Of a DNA stretch of 64,000 nt, positions 21,660 to 33,039 are shown piece after piece. Position 1 is the stretch's first letter. Every line of letters starts with the position of its first letter. Under the pieces are notes generated by a model, which was given only the letters and a program-made list of their open reading frames with translations, searched no databases and was not told the DNA's origin. This stretch comes from Silurus meridionalis (taxonomy: Eukaryota; Chordata; Actinopteri; Siluriformes; Siluridae). The stretch lies in NCBI RefSeq assembly GCF_014805685.1, contig NC_060886.1:23907108-23971107 (forward strand). Direction: 5' to 3'. Position numbers and translations under genes: made by a program.

Positions 21660-24600
21660 ACCACAGCAACCATCCCTTCTTCATTTCAAAGCTTCCATCA
21701 CTCAAGTTCAGCAATGCACCCTGTACTATAAATCCGTCTCTGAGCATACAGCTCACTCTATCATTTACACACTGGGCAGCAGGACAGACATAAATCCTTC
21801 CTCTAAGAAACAGCCAGGATCCAGCAATCCGGGTGTCTGCTACAAAGTCCATGTCCCACAATAAGAAGTGTTGCTTGTGCCAAGACTAAGGACTGACCTT
21901 AAAGTATGTCTTACTCACTATTTTAGACACATTTATAAGGGAATGTCCTAAAGTGGGAATAATTTGGAGCTGGCCAAGTTTTACAAATATAAAACACATA
22001 CAGTAAATACACTAAACATGGAAATGTTTTGTTTTAATGGTTAATTTCTGGGAAAATGACATTAGGCCTGTTTCCCAGACTTAATTCATCACCCTATATA
22101 TCCAAAGAAATTCTCAAGGTACAGTAGGTGTATTTGATATAAGTAATGTTTGGCATAATTACAGTCACCAACAGCTTCATTATTAAATATTTATAGTTAA
22201 TTAATAATTTATAGTTTATAGTTAGTTTTTACACAGTTGTAGCATTAGGTGTTGGACACTAGCCTATAGATGTATCTCCATCCTTTGGGTTGGGTCAGGT
22301 TAGTCAACCAAACCTTTTCAGTTCAACCATAAACAGTTAGAGGGGATGCATCTGGGCCCATCATCATTTATTTTGCCCAGGGAGGAGGGATTGGAATGTA
22401 ACCTCTCTATCTACCAGGATCATGTGTTTTTCATTTAGTACAGAACAAAAAAAGTTTCTTACTAAATAAATGTCTCATCCTCTAATCCCATGTAAATTTC
22501 GGGGGCATTTTCTTTTAGAAAGATTGAATCTTTACTAGAAAATTAGCTAGTCAGAGAATGGCAAAACCTACAAAATATTGCTGCCTCTTTCTTAGACCAT
22601 AAGTAGCAATAATGAATGAGAATGAGTCTAAGATCCTTACATATCCTCAAACTGAAACCAGATCCAGGATACAGCTTTACAACTCTCATCAAAAATCCTG
22701 ACTATAGCAATATATACTTGATTTTTTTTAACCCAGACCTAAATATATCATTGCTGACATTCTAACATTAATTCTGACATATTGTCTTGACCATGAACAG
22801 AAAAAAATTTGAAAGAAGTATGAGATCAATAACTGACCATATTATTATTAGTTTATATTTTAAGGGGAAAAATAGATTAAATTATCAACACAATTTGCAC
22901 AGAAACTTGAACTGAACTTTTCATTAGCCTTTGGAAGGTTGTCATCTGTAAGAGATGTTCTTATGACATACACATACATGCTCTGCAGTGTAATTGCACA
23001 CTCTGTAAAATCAGCCTTGTGGCAAAATTACAAAAAAAATTAAAAGTATTTTGTAGCAGTATTTCACAAGATGGAAGAGTCATGGTTAAATCAAGAGAAG
23101 CCTTCCAAATTTATTACGCTATAATAGTGGTATTTCATGGCACATAAATGGATTAGAAGAAACATATCCAGAGCTTTAATCATTACCTTGTAAGGCATTT
23201 TGTGAAAGTTGAGATACACATGTTACCTAGACGGACCCCTAATCTTGGCTAAAGTGCATGTTATTCAGACTCCATCAGAATGGTTGTTTATCAAAGCCAA
23301 ACAGAGCTCTGTTTCACTACCCCTGGTGACTTATGGAAACAAATACTATAGTGTATGTCAAATATGTGGGAGAGATATTTCTAATATTCACCAACGTTTT
23401 TGAATGTGGGCTCAGAGCCCCAATAAAGTAATATTAAACACAGACTTGCGCTCTCGTCTGGGACATGCATACATCTGCACATCAGAAGTAGCACTTTTGG
23501 TGAAGTAGGTCCAGCCATATGATACAAACTGAACAATCAGTTTATGTTAAATATACCCACTACAGTATTTCATGTGACATGTGATATAATGTGTCTGTGA
23601 AGCAGGGTTTCAAAAATTAGCCTTAATGCACATAAATCCTAGAGGCTGTCAATGTCAATGAAAAGCTGTGGGAATCTGCAGCTTATAGCATTCTGAGATT
23701 TTACCTATTATCAGTAATAGTGATATCTACATGGCTCTCCTAAGTTTATATACAATATAAGAGTGGCAACATTTTATTTCTGGAAGGCAATAGAGGGCAT
23801 GCCCCTGATATTCCACTTACTCCAGCTAGTTATGCTAACGGTTACCAAATGTTCATAAATAGTGATACAAACATTGCAATGTTCTTATAAAAGGAACAAA
23901 TTTAAGTAATTAGTTCAATGTAAAAACCATCACATGTGTCTAAATAAACTCCCTCATCAACAAAGGTGGTATTCTGTGACTAAGGTCAGAGTGTAAAAAA
24001 AACAAGAATCAAATTCAACCTAAACAGCTGTTTGTTATTTCGATGGGAAATGTGGTTAAAATGTCTGTTAGTAAGAGCAGAGCATCTTTGCCAGACCTAT
24101 TCAACTTGTACTACTGTAATGCTTTCAGCATCCATAAACAAAGTTTTGAAAAATTGATCATAATTTAATTATTGATCTGTGATGTGATGCTAGAGAGTGG
24201 AATCACTTCATCAGTTCAGTTATCAGGGGGTGATTATACTATCTCAGGCAGTTTGTACGACTCTATGGCCAAATGTCTACATTTCACAAAACATCAAGTT
24301 AAACACTTAAATTATTTTCCAACTTTTACAAATTAATGTAGTATCAGGGGTAGTCTAATATAGCACAGTGTGATCTGTGTTACTTATTACAGCCTAATTC
24401 AATATGTCCATGTATGGGGAAAGCATTCATTAAATGCTGCAAGTGATTAATTTAATGTCTGAAAAGTATGATTACACATCCCAAAAAAAAAAGGCGATAA
24501 ATATATAGGCACAAGGATACGGTGTACCAAACAAAAAAAAAATTATTATGCTGATTTCCTGGAGAGCCATGTGTATAAGCACAGAAATTTGTACAGTGGA

Positions 24601-25488
24601 CCAATACGGTGTGCATTACAAGAACAAAGAATGCTCCTATAGGGGGGCCTCTTTCTCAGAAAATACCACATGCAAGGTCCCACTTGGGGCCTAGACATCC
24701 TGCTGTTTCTAAACTTAATTACAACCAGGTTTCAGCACCTCTTTCATTTCTTGAATCATGTCCAGAGTGGTCATCTCTCTGAGAAATTCTGTGAAAATTT
24801 GGAATCCAGACTTCAGGTATGGGCAATGGTGTAGAAGTGTAGCTTCTGATCATAGTAAGTATTAGTAGGTATGAATTTGACTTTGAGTTTTGCCATCAAC
24901 ATTGAAAATATAAAGTAAATGGAGTCTTTAATCCAGAATATAAATTCTAAATTCTCTATTTCCTCAGGAAAAAGAAGTATAATCCAAAAACTTCTAAAAT
25001 CTCCATTAAACTAGTCAAATAAACAGAAGTCTCTAACTCTGTATCATATATAACAGCATGTACAATTTATGTTTATGTACAGTTCATTTATACATCTTGA
25101 ATAGTGGTTGGTTTAACACTTTGCATCTTATTATTCCATTTCTGACCCGGCAACAACAGGACACCTCCAACAGAGAGAAAAGACTAGAGCACAATCATCC
25201 TATGTTCACAAGTGATAAGAACCATATGGTGCACATCCAAGCATCCTGTTCTAGCTCCCAGAACAACTGCCAAGCTTTTAATGAACTTCTGATGAGTATC
25301 AGGAACTGACTAGGAAACACATCTTAGAGAGAAAGACTGTGAGCTGCTGCTGCTCCTGGCCAACAAACATGGGTTTGCTATCTGCTCCGGAGACAGAGGT
25401 GCTGTTCGCTTGTCTCACACACTAAACGAGACACCCTAGACAAATGTTCACATTCCCAGACACGTGCTTGCATCTGGAGACACTACAT

Positions 25489-25535
<47 letters not shown>

Positions 25536-27690
25536 TATAGAGAGAGAGAGAGAGAGAGAGAGAGATGTAGTGAGCATTCTGCTGAAATCAAAAGCATATG
25601 TTATATAGATTTAAAAGGACAAAGATACTTTTAAGGAGCCAGACACATAAACAGGACTTGATCTTAGGAAAAGAAATGCTGGCACAATAGCGAGACGAAG
25701 ATTTCAGGAAAAGTCGGAGTGGGAGTGAGAGAATGATTTTGAGAATAATGAGGAAGTTTGAGATGACAGAAAAAAAGAGGGGGAGTAGTAAGTGAAATAT
25801 GAGGGACAGAAAGTTAGTGTTTAAAAAAATAGGGCTTACTAGGATCTTTAGATGTTCCAGATTGCAGCTTAAGTGTTATTGGAGGCAAGAGAGCTGTGGT
25901 GGTCAGTGAAGCATGCAGTGGTGGCACTGTGGGTGCAATGCATCATAAATCACATGGCCTTTCATGTTGTCCCGGGCTACATCCAAAATGTCACTGTGAG
26001 TTTCATTTTTCTTTGTGAACTGGTGTAACAGCTCAATCACAGAGATCTTACACTAACGTGTGCTGACATAGACATGGAGGGTAGGTCAGTATACAGAAAG
26101 CTAACCTCAGAAACAGTAAGACAAATTGTTCATTGAGGAAAGTATACGGAAAATAGTCTGAAGCAAGATACTGCAATTATAAATTTCACAAAATAAACCC
26201 AATATGCCATCTTAAGATTGGAGGATTGGAAAAAAGAAAAGCATCATTATATTGATGAAGGATAAATACCTCCTAATCATAGTACAAAAAAAACACATTA
26301 ATCTACAATTTGCATAGCACAAAGGGTGTGCAATGGAATAAATTGAGACTATTTCCAAAAGATCTATATAATATTATTCTCTGCTTTCTTCTTATTTACT
26401 AGCAAGCATTAATTCCTATTGATCTGAATGATAATTCCTTGGCTGTCCCTTTCTGTTCCAAAGAGCCATTCCTCGACGAAAAGAAATTCAACCCCTCCTG
26501 GGACAACCACAGTACAACTCTTACACGTGATTTTGGCATCTGAGCCTCATTTTGTAGACCATAAACCAAAGTGCTGAAGTGGATTGACCTTGAGTCTTCA
26601 CGTATGCTCTATATCAAATTAGCATTAGTTAATGGACATTGATCATTCCATTAAGTTCTTTGACATTTTTGTCCTGGGTTCAATATGTGTTTGGATGAGT
26701 GGCTAAAAAGCCTATCGTTAAGTCACACCTTGTCTCAGGAGTCTTCATTCAAGGCCCATATCCTGGATCTTATTTACAGACCACCCAAATAGCAGTGACA
26801 CGGCCTGTCCTCTAATCGGTCACTTACCTGGCTTGTCGTCCTCTTATCTGCAAATCAAATTCCTTGTCTCCTTCTCCTTTTACCTGTGTGTTCTACTAAG
26901 CTTCCCACTTTTCCAAAGCGAGACCAGAGTGACCAGAACACATGCTCAAACTACCATTTATAATTTACTACATTCTGAAGAAGTGCAATCAAACTTTTTT
27001 CTTTAGGCACTAAAAGCTGTAATCTCAAATCTATATATTATTGATAAGGACCCTTTAACAAAAGATGCCATCAAGTTATCAAGAAAAACCCTTGCCAGGT
27101 TTAGTATGAATTTTGTCCTAGAGCCTGAAAAGCCCATCATTCAAATATTTGCCTGTTTCCTACATCTGCTTGTTTCTTTATAATTATATTTACAGCTGTA
27201 AGCACAATTCCTCTCATGACTAACTCATGCTGTTGGATAGGATCCTGCACTCCTTAAAGAAGCAAGCTAAAATCTTATTTCCACAGGGAAGCTATAGATG
27301 GTTCACATCCATGTCCAGTCAGTCAGTGACTGGACACAAGGCTTTGATGGAATTTAAGATTCTTTTTAGTCCATTCTTAAACGAAGAGTTCTAACTAAAT
27401 GAGTAGAGGTCAGGCAAGATTGCTAAAACCCAACAAGTCGAAGTAACTGGTCAAAGAAAAAAAAAGACAATCAGAAAGAAAGTGTCAAATAGGGTTAGCA
27501 AAGTCAAACTAGAAAGATCTATTTCAGTATTATGTATAGAGTGCATAAAGCCAAAAATACTCCTGATGTACATGTTCATTCAAGCTTGCAGCACTTTCAG
27601 CATCACTTCATTCAAGAAAACATGGGCTAGACTTAGTTGAATTCCACACATGTACTCTCTGGTCCCTGACTCTAAAGATCTCATTAAGAA
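21660..27690. other. long spacer, no gene seen
   Basis: Six kilobases without recognisable exons, transposases or RT motifs. The only clear feature is a compound TG/GA microsatellite (25492-25565). If the candidate first exon at 27706-27765 is real, this region would lie in its first intron. Confidence 0.5.
25492..25565 (+). repeat. compound (TG)n-(GA)n microsatellite
   Basis: TG repeat to 25534, then gtata and a GA tract from 25540. Confidence 0.97.
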
Positions 27691-27705
27691 CAACCCATTA
27701 CTTAC

Positions 27706-27765
27706 CCAAAACATGCAGGAAAGACAGACCCATGTCCGAGAGCGTCCAGCCATCGTCGGTGGCAT
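27706..27765 (-). CDS. candidate first coding exon (signal-peptide-like), unknown gene
   Basis: On the minus strand an ATG at 27765 opens a 20-codon frame (MPPTMAGRSRTWVCLSCMFW). It ends exactly in phase 0 at a strong donor, GTAAGT (27705-27700). An internal in-frame ATG at 27753 would give a shorter start with a basic segment followed by a hydrophobic stretch, like a signal peptide or signal anchor. Upstream on the same strand lie GC-balanced leader-like sequence and then a GA-rich tract (28040-28110), as often seen at vertebrate promoters. No downstream exon was recognised, so neither gene nor function can be named. The frame is short enough to be chance. Confidence 0.3.
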
Positions 27766-27826
27766 ACTTAGTGACACAGAGGGCATAATAAGATCACGCT
27801 GACAGCTCCAGGTCTGCAGTTCCAGA

Positions 27827-27872
27827 CTATTCCACTGGACCGCACAATATTCCTAATTATTCCACTGGACCA
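27827..27872 (+). repeat. short direct repeat in the candidate 5' leader
   Basis: The 14-base word tattccactggacc occurs twice about 31 bp apart, upstream of the candidate exon on the minus strand. Confidence 0.6.
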
Positions 27873-28039
27873 GGCACAGAATTCCAGAACTGTCCATTCA
27901 CTTCTGCAATACTGATCCACAAATCCATGACACGCCTAAGAGAGATCAGATCAACTGCTGCTGCTTCTCTCTCCCTCCGTCTCTTCTTTCATCCTCTTCT
28001 GTCTCACTTTCTTATCTAAGAGCCTTCCTCTTTTCCTCC

Positions 28040-28110
28040 CACCCTCCTTCGTCTCTCTCTCTCTCTCTCTCTCTCTCCTTTCTCTCCCTCTCTTTCCCTC
28101 TCTCTATTCA
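28040..28110. repeat. (TC)n pyrimidine tract
   Basis: CT/TC repeat with interruptions, within a 150-bp polypyrimidine region starting at about 27960. On the minus strand it is a GA tract just upstream of the candidate first exon. Confidence 0.9.
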
Positions 28111-28436
28111 GTGAAACTCACAAAGCTTTTTGGGGTCATGCAACTCAGCTCCACAGGAGCAAGAGGGAGGTGACTGCATGGCCCTTTATTTATCTCTCCC
28201 CTCCCCATATTTCCCTCATAGCCCCTCCTATATACTCACTCTGTCTCTCTTTTGCCTTCTTTCTCACTTTTTTCTTTATTCTTATTTTTATTCACTATCT
28301 TTACCCCCTGCCTCCTTTTTACATCCCCCATTCTGGGCTTTTCTTTAAGGCATGCTCACTCATATTTGCACTAATGTTACTTTAATTTTCCATTCGCCTC
28401 CTTGCTCACTGAGACACCTGGGTATCCGGAATGTCT

Positions 28437-28471
<35 letters not shown>

Positions 28472-29700
28472 TTAAACATCTGCAGATCTCTTCACCAACC
28501 TGGGGTCCATTTTTTTACTCCATATAAAAAACATGGTGCAAGTGTGAGGTCACCATCAAAGGCTCATCCAGACCTCACTAGTAAAGAGAAAAAAGGTTGT
28601 AAACAGAGAATGACTTCATTAGGAGCTCCATCCATCAATCCTAAATTGGACTGCTGTTGAAAGAGGTTGTGTGGTATGCATGTGCTCTGCGAGTGAGCCT
28701 TTCTTTCTTTCTTTCTTTCTCTTTCTACAGCTTTGGTATTTCCTCCACAACAGCCTGATGAAGTTCTCTGTGTCCTCTAATCCATCTAATTTTTTTAAAC
28801 GGCAGAATGAACACTTCAGGGACTAAGTCCGCCTTCTGGTTCACTCCCAGTGATACCGTACATGATACAGAAATCTTCCAGTAAATTAGAAAGAATAATA
28901 CAAAGGAAGAACACTTAGAAGAATACTTATTGCAAACAAAGAAATAATAATACCGACAGTACTACACTTTTGTAGGTCGCCCATAATGTCATGTAATTGC
29001 AATTCACAAATAGGACCATTAGTGGAGGTCAAAATTAGCCAGAAATGTGTATGTATCTCTCACACACCAGCTGAGATAAATCAACCACTGCCACATACTC
29101 GCTTAAGGAATACAAAATAAACTGATTTTAGTTCTGTTTCACCAAATAAGAGACTGCCAATCAGTGGAAAGATTGAATAAAAGATTTCATGAATAATGAA
29201 AATATATTTAACGTTGATAAAAGGTTTTGCTTGCTGAGCATGTAAGGCATTTATTCAGTCTCAATTTTGAAAGCAAACTAGTAAATGTGGTTATTGTGCT
29301 ACAAACTAAAACAGATTTTAGTTATGAATCATATATCACCATCTGTGTATGTCGTATATCAACATGTGCATGTATTTTCGATTATCTATCATTTTAACAA
29401 CCAGACAATCATTAATGTTTTACTGTGCAAATCAGAAAGTCACAAGCAGTCCGCTACACAGCAAATACAGTTAGGGATCACTGGATGATAGTAGTTATAA
29501 GATGCAAGCGCGTACTGAAATTAAGTGGTTTATGTTCTTATGCCTATTACATCAGTAACTGCAACAGTCTTATTAATGTTGACAATATAGTTTTTTTTCT
29601 TATAATATAAATACTTACTAAATTGTTTGTCTGCATACTTTTTGTTTTTTGTTCTTTTGTTATTTTTACTGCTTCGTCCTACTACATAGTGTACAATATC
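28111..29700. other. spacer with pyrimidine tracts, no gene seen
   Basis: Pyrimidine-rich stretches at 28160-28330, (TC)n at 28437-28467 and (TTTC)n at 28702-28722. No supported exon. Confidence 0.55.
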
Positions 29701-29712
29701 CTGTTCGCAAAT

Positions 29713-30133
29713 CATACACTATATAGACGAAAGTGTACAGGTGGACACCTGTCCATAAGATTCATATGTGCTTTTGGAACATCCCATTCCACATTTAGTC
29801 CCATTATCATAGTTATTCTCCTGGGAAGATGTTCCACTATATTTTGGAGTGTGCTTGTAAGAATTTGTTCTCATTCAGCCACAGAGGCCTTAGTAAAGTC
29901 AGTGTACAAATGGAACTATTAGTAAGGTAATTTATTCCAAAGGTGCTCATCAGGATTGAGGTCAGAGCTCTATAGCAGGCCACTCATATCTCCGTTTAGT
30001 GCGCTCTGTGAACAGTCACAAATTTTAATGCTAAAGCATTCAAAGGCTGTGGTAATATAATTGTGTCAACAATTTGTTGAAAAACCACAAATGGCTTAAA
30101 AAAAAAATCAGGTGTCCCAATATTTTTGTTCAT
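29713..30133. mobile_element. non-autonomous Tc1/mariner-type element (MITE-like)
   Basis: The left end reads tacactatatagacgaaagtg and then ggtggacacctg. The right end reads caggtgtcccaatatttttg, followed by ttcat. Fish carry many elements whose ends pair tacactatat...aaagt with ggtgtcccaatacttttg, and this copy is a decayed example. No transposase motif lies between the ends. The terminal pairing is imperfect, so the right limit is approximate. Confidence 0.55.
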
Positions 30134-30548
30134 TGTCATTGAATGTGTATAATATTTGTGCGCTAACACTGAAATTAATCCACATGGTGACAAAAGATTT
30201 AGTACAACACATGTTGAATGTACTCTTCTACTAGCAAATTTTATAGGGAACCTTACTGTTTACAAGTAGGAATTAATTAACTACAGGTCTGTGAAAAAAG
30301 TCTATAATTTTTTTACCCAAAAACTAATAATATTCCAAACTAAACATGCTTAAAAAATGTATAATAATTATAAATATATTTTAAAATGTCTTTATCCATG
30401 TTATTTTTCTATTGTGCAATGTTTGACCACCAGAGCAGTGTTGCTGATAAAGTAAAATGAAACTGTTGTAAAATCTGAGCTAAAAATAAAATCCACCTGC
30501 TCATGATCATCAACACTGTACCACGCAACATCTTATATCTGCTATAAA

Positions 30549-30790
30549 TGGACATTTGGTGCAACCCAGATGAGGATGGGTTCCCTCTTGAGTCTGGTTC
30601 CTCTTAAGGTTTCTTCCTTATGCCATCTCGGGGAGTTTTTCCTTGCCACAGTCGCCACCGGCTTGTTCATCAGGGACAAACTTACTTATAAAGAACATAT
30701 TCACTTTTAATCACCACATTTTCTGTGTAAAGCTGCTTTGAGACAATGTTCATTTTCAAAGGCGCTATACAAATAAAAATGTAATTATCT
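30549..30790 (+). mobile_element. SINE-type remnant with an L2-like 3' tail
   Basis: The stretch contains ggtttcttccttatgccatc, gggagtttttccttgccaca, gtaaagctgctttgagacaa and ggcgctatacaaataaaaa in order. This string is very common in fish genomes and ends in the hairpin-type tail shared by L2-clade LINEs and their SINEs. The precise family name is not certain. No coding capacity. Confidence 0.65.
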
Positions 30791-31683
30791 AATGCATTAA
30801 AAAAGCATCTCGGCCCCAGAATAAAACACCATGTGTAAGTGATCAGAGCTATTTGTATATCATACATGGCTTTTCCCTTCTCTAAAGTTTCAGCCTCCTC
30901 ATCATGCACTGTACTGTATATAGACAATACGACATGATAGTTACTGCAAGTCTCAGTAAGATCTCTGTGTACCCTTGTGGCATTTCCACCCCATCTAGTC
31001 TTCGCGCTGCACTCGCTACAATGTCATGGGTGTCACAGTGGCAGCAGTAGCAGCAGCTTTTGGCTTAATCAATTCTTTTATGTGTTCTCCTCCTCTCAAC
31101 AGACATCAATATACACACACTCACACAGTCACAGTACATCAGATGTGCTTTCACTGAATGCTATTTTGAGGCACAGAATAAGCTGAAAGGCAATACAATA
31201 CAGAAAACGCAAGCCTTCTTAAGAAGCACAGCTTTAATGTAGATTCAGTGAAAAAAAAAAAATTAAACAGTACTATGTGATGAAAAGTTAATCTCTTTTT
31301 AGAACTCTGAATTCTAGCTTGTCTTACTGAAGCTACAGTAATAGAATCTGTAGAATCTGTGCTTGTGAGGCAATTGTAAGGGTTCTGATGCTAATGTCAA
31401 TGCACAAAATAAAGCAAAGAGCCTGTGCTTACATTTTTCTCACGCAGAATGACTCAGTGTACATAAAGCCGGAAACATCATGCCGAAACAATCTGGCCAC
31501 CCTCAGTCAAAAGGACTTGTTTTTATATTCAAACTGAAAAGACACACTAAAACATCATACGAGAAGCAAAAGAGAGAACACTGTACACTCGAGCAGGCTG
31601 GAGTCCAGTTGCATTTTAGTCTCAGGCAAGATCAGGAACACTGACAGATGAGACTGATCACTGAGCATAGAAAGGGTTTATTT

Positions 31684-31845
31684 ACAGAGTTCCCAACTGT
31701 TGTCCTGCAGGGTTTACTTCTAACACACAATGGTGAGTCCCCGCCTCTAACGCACATACTAAACCTGCTAATTAACTTTAGAAAGGCTTCAGAGAGCAGG
31801 GGAATCAACAAATACTACCCTTGAGGGCCACAGCTGTACTAAAAG
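31684..31845. mobile_element. possible MITE with gttcccaac-type ends
   Basis: Starts cagagttcccaactgttgtc and ends around ttgagggccacagctgtac. The inner parts are reminiscent of abundant fish hAT-like or similar MITEs with a hypothetical fold-back structure. The terminal pairing is weak. Confidence 0.3.
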
Positions 31846-32289
31846 GCTACATAGTTCTATGTTTGAAAGAAAAGGACTGAGATTAGCATTCCACCTGATG
31901 TCTGTAAATTAAGGTCTTAATAATTTTTATGTGGTCACCTGTAAACGTTTTTCTGATTAAATTTTTTCTAATATATAAACTTAACTGATGGAGATATTAA
32001 GAAGAGCTATCATTACCAATTAGCTAATTGTATATATTGGCATTAATGTCTAATTGGGTGCAAACTGGAATTGCCTATTTGTTCATGTGTTTAATTATTT
32101 CTCCCTTAGTTGATTATAGGATAATGTTTTTTTTTTTTAAATAACAATTCAAATTCACCTCTCTAATCAAGAGAATTTCCTTTTGATTTAACGTATGACA
32201 AAGTATACCTGATATATACAATTAATCTATAAGTAATAAGAAGTTGTAAAATGTCATCATGTAATATATCATGATTATAGATAATCAAT

Positions 32290-32291
<2 letters not shown>

Positions 32292-32337
<46 letters not shown>
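32292..32337 (+). repeat. (GT)n microsatellite
   Basis: About 22 GT units. Confidence 0.97.
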
Positions 32338-32338
<1 letters not shown>

Positions 32339-32887
32339 CAAAAATGAAACCTTTATCATTTTTTTTTTTTTTTTATTTAACAGACCAACAAACAGCAACA
32401 ATAAATGAATAAAAATGCTAAGAAATATCTTTGCATCCTTATATCCATCCAAATACTAAGGCAACTTCTGAAACAACTGCAGCTGGTTTATACAAAGAAA
32501 CAGAAAATGGCATTTTTAGACCTAAATAAATTAATTCCAACAATTTATTAAAGAGCTCAAACTGTACTATTAGTGTTTCCAATATTTTCCATGCATCATT
32601 AAAGCAATGTGAACTAAACAAACATACCACAGATCAACTAATTAATGAGGGACCTTTAACTATGTATACATTTTAAATAGAATGCAATATTAAAAAGCAG
32701 CATTTTGGCTGGTGGTTCCCTGACAGGATCAGTGACTTATATCCCTATTCCCCAGACCCAGAATTATTTGTATACTATGGCAAATAAAACGTACTGACTG
32801 TATTCTGGTTTCCACCTCTTGATCCGAGCGAGACAGATCTATTACCACATTAGATAATGATCTACTTTAGAATGTGAACTGCCAATA

Positions 32888-32901
32888 AAGAAGTAGAAGA
32901 A

Positions 32902-32936
<35 letters not shown>

Positions 32937-32953
32937 AGAAGAAGAAGAAGAAG
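32888..32953 (+). repeat. (GAA)n trinucleotide repeat
   Basis: About 22 GAA-type units with one GAG interruption, lying just upstream of the LINE. GAA/TTC tracts can form triplex structures. Confidence 0.95.
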
Positions 32954-33039
32954 GATCATGGCAGATTTTGGTGCTTGATTTGACACTTGGCGCATCATAA
33001 AACAAATGTTTGGTAATTAAAACAAATTTCACGAAAAAA

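Larger units (their letters stand above)
30791..32880. other. spacer, no gene seen
   Basis: A+T-rich. Apart from the possible MITE above it has a GT microsatellite (32292-32337) and an oligo-T run (about 32359-32375). Confidence 0.55.

Noticed and set aside
23209..23403. 64-codon + strand frame with CxxC (VCQICGRDI)
   Set aside because: A single CxxC, no second zinc-binding pair, no splice signals and no recognised family; likely chance.
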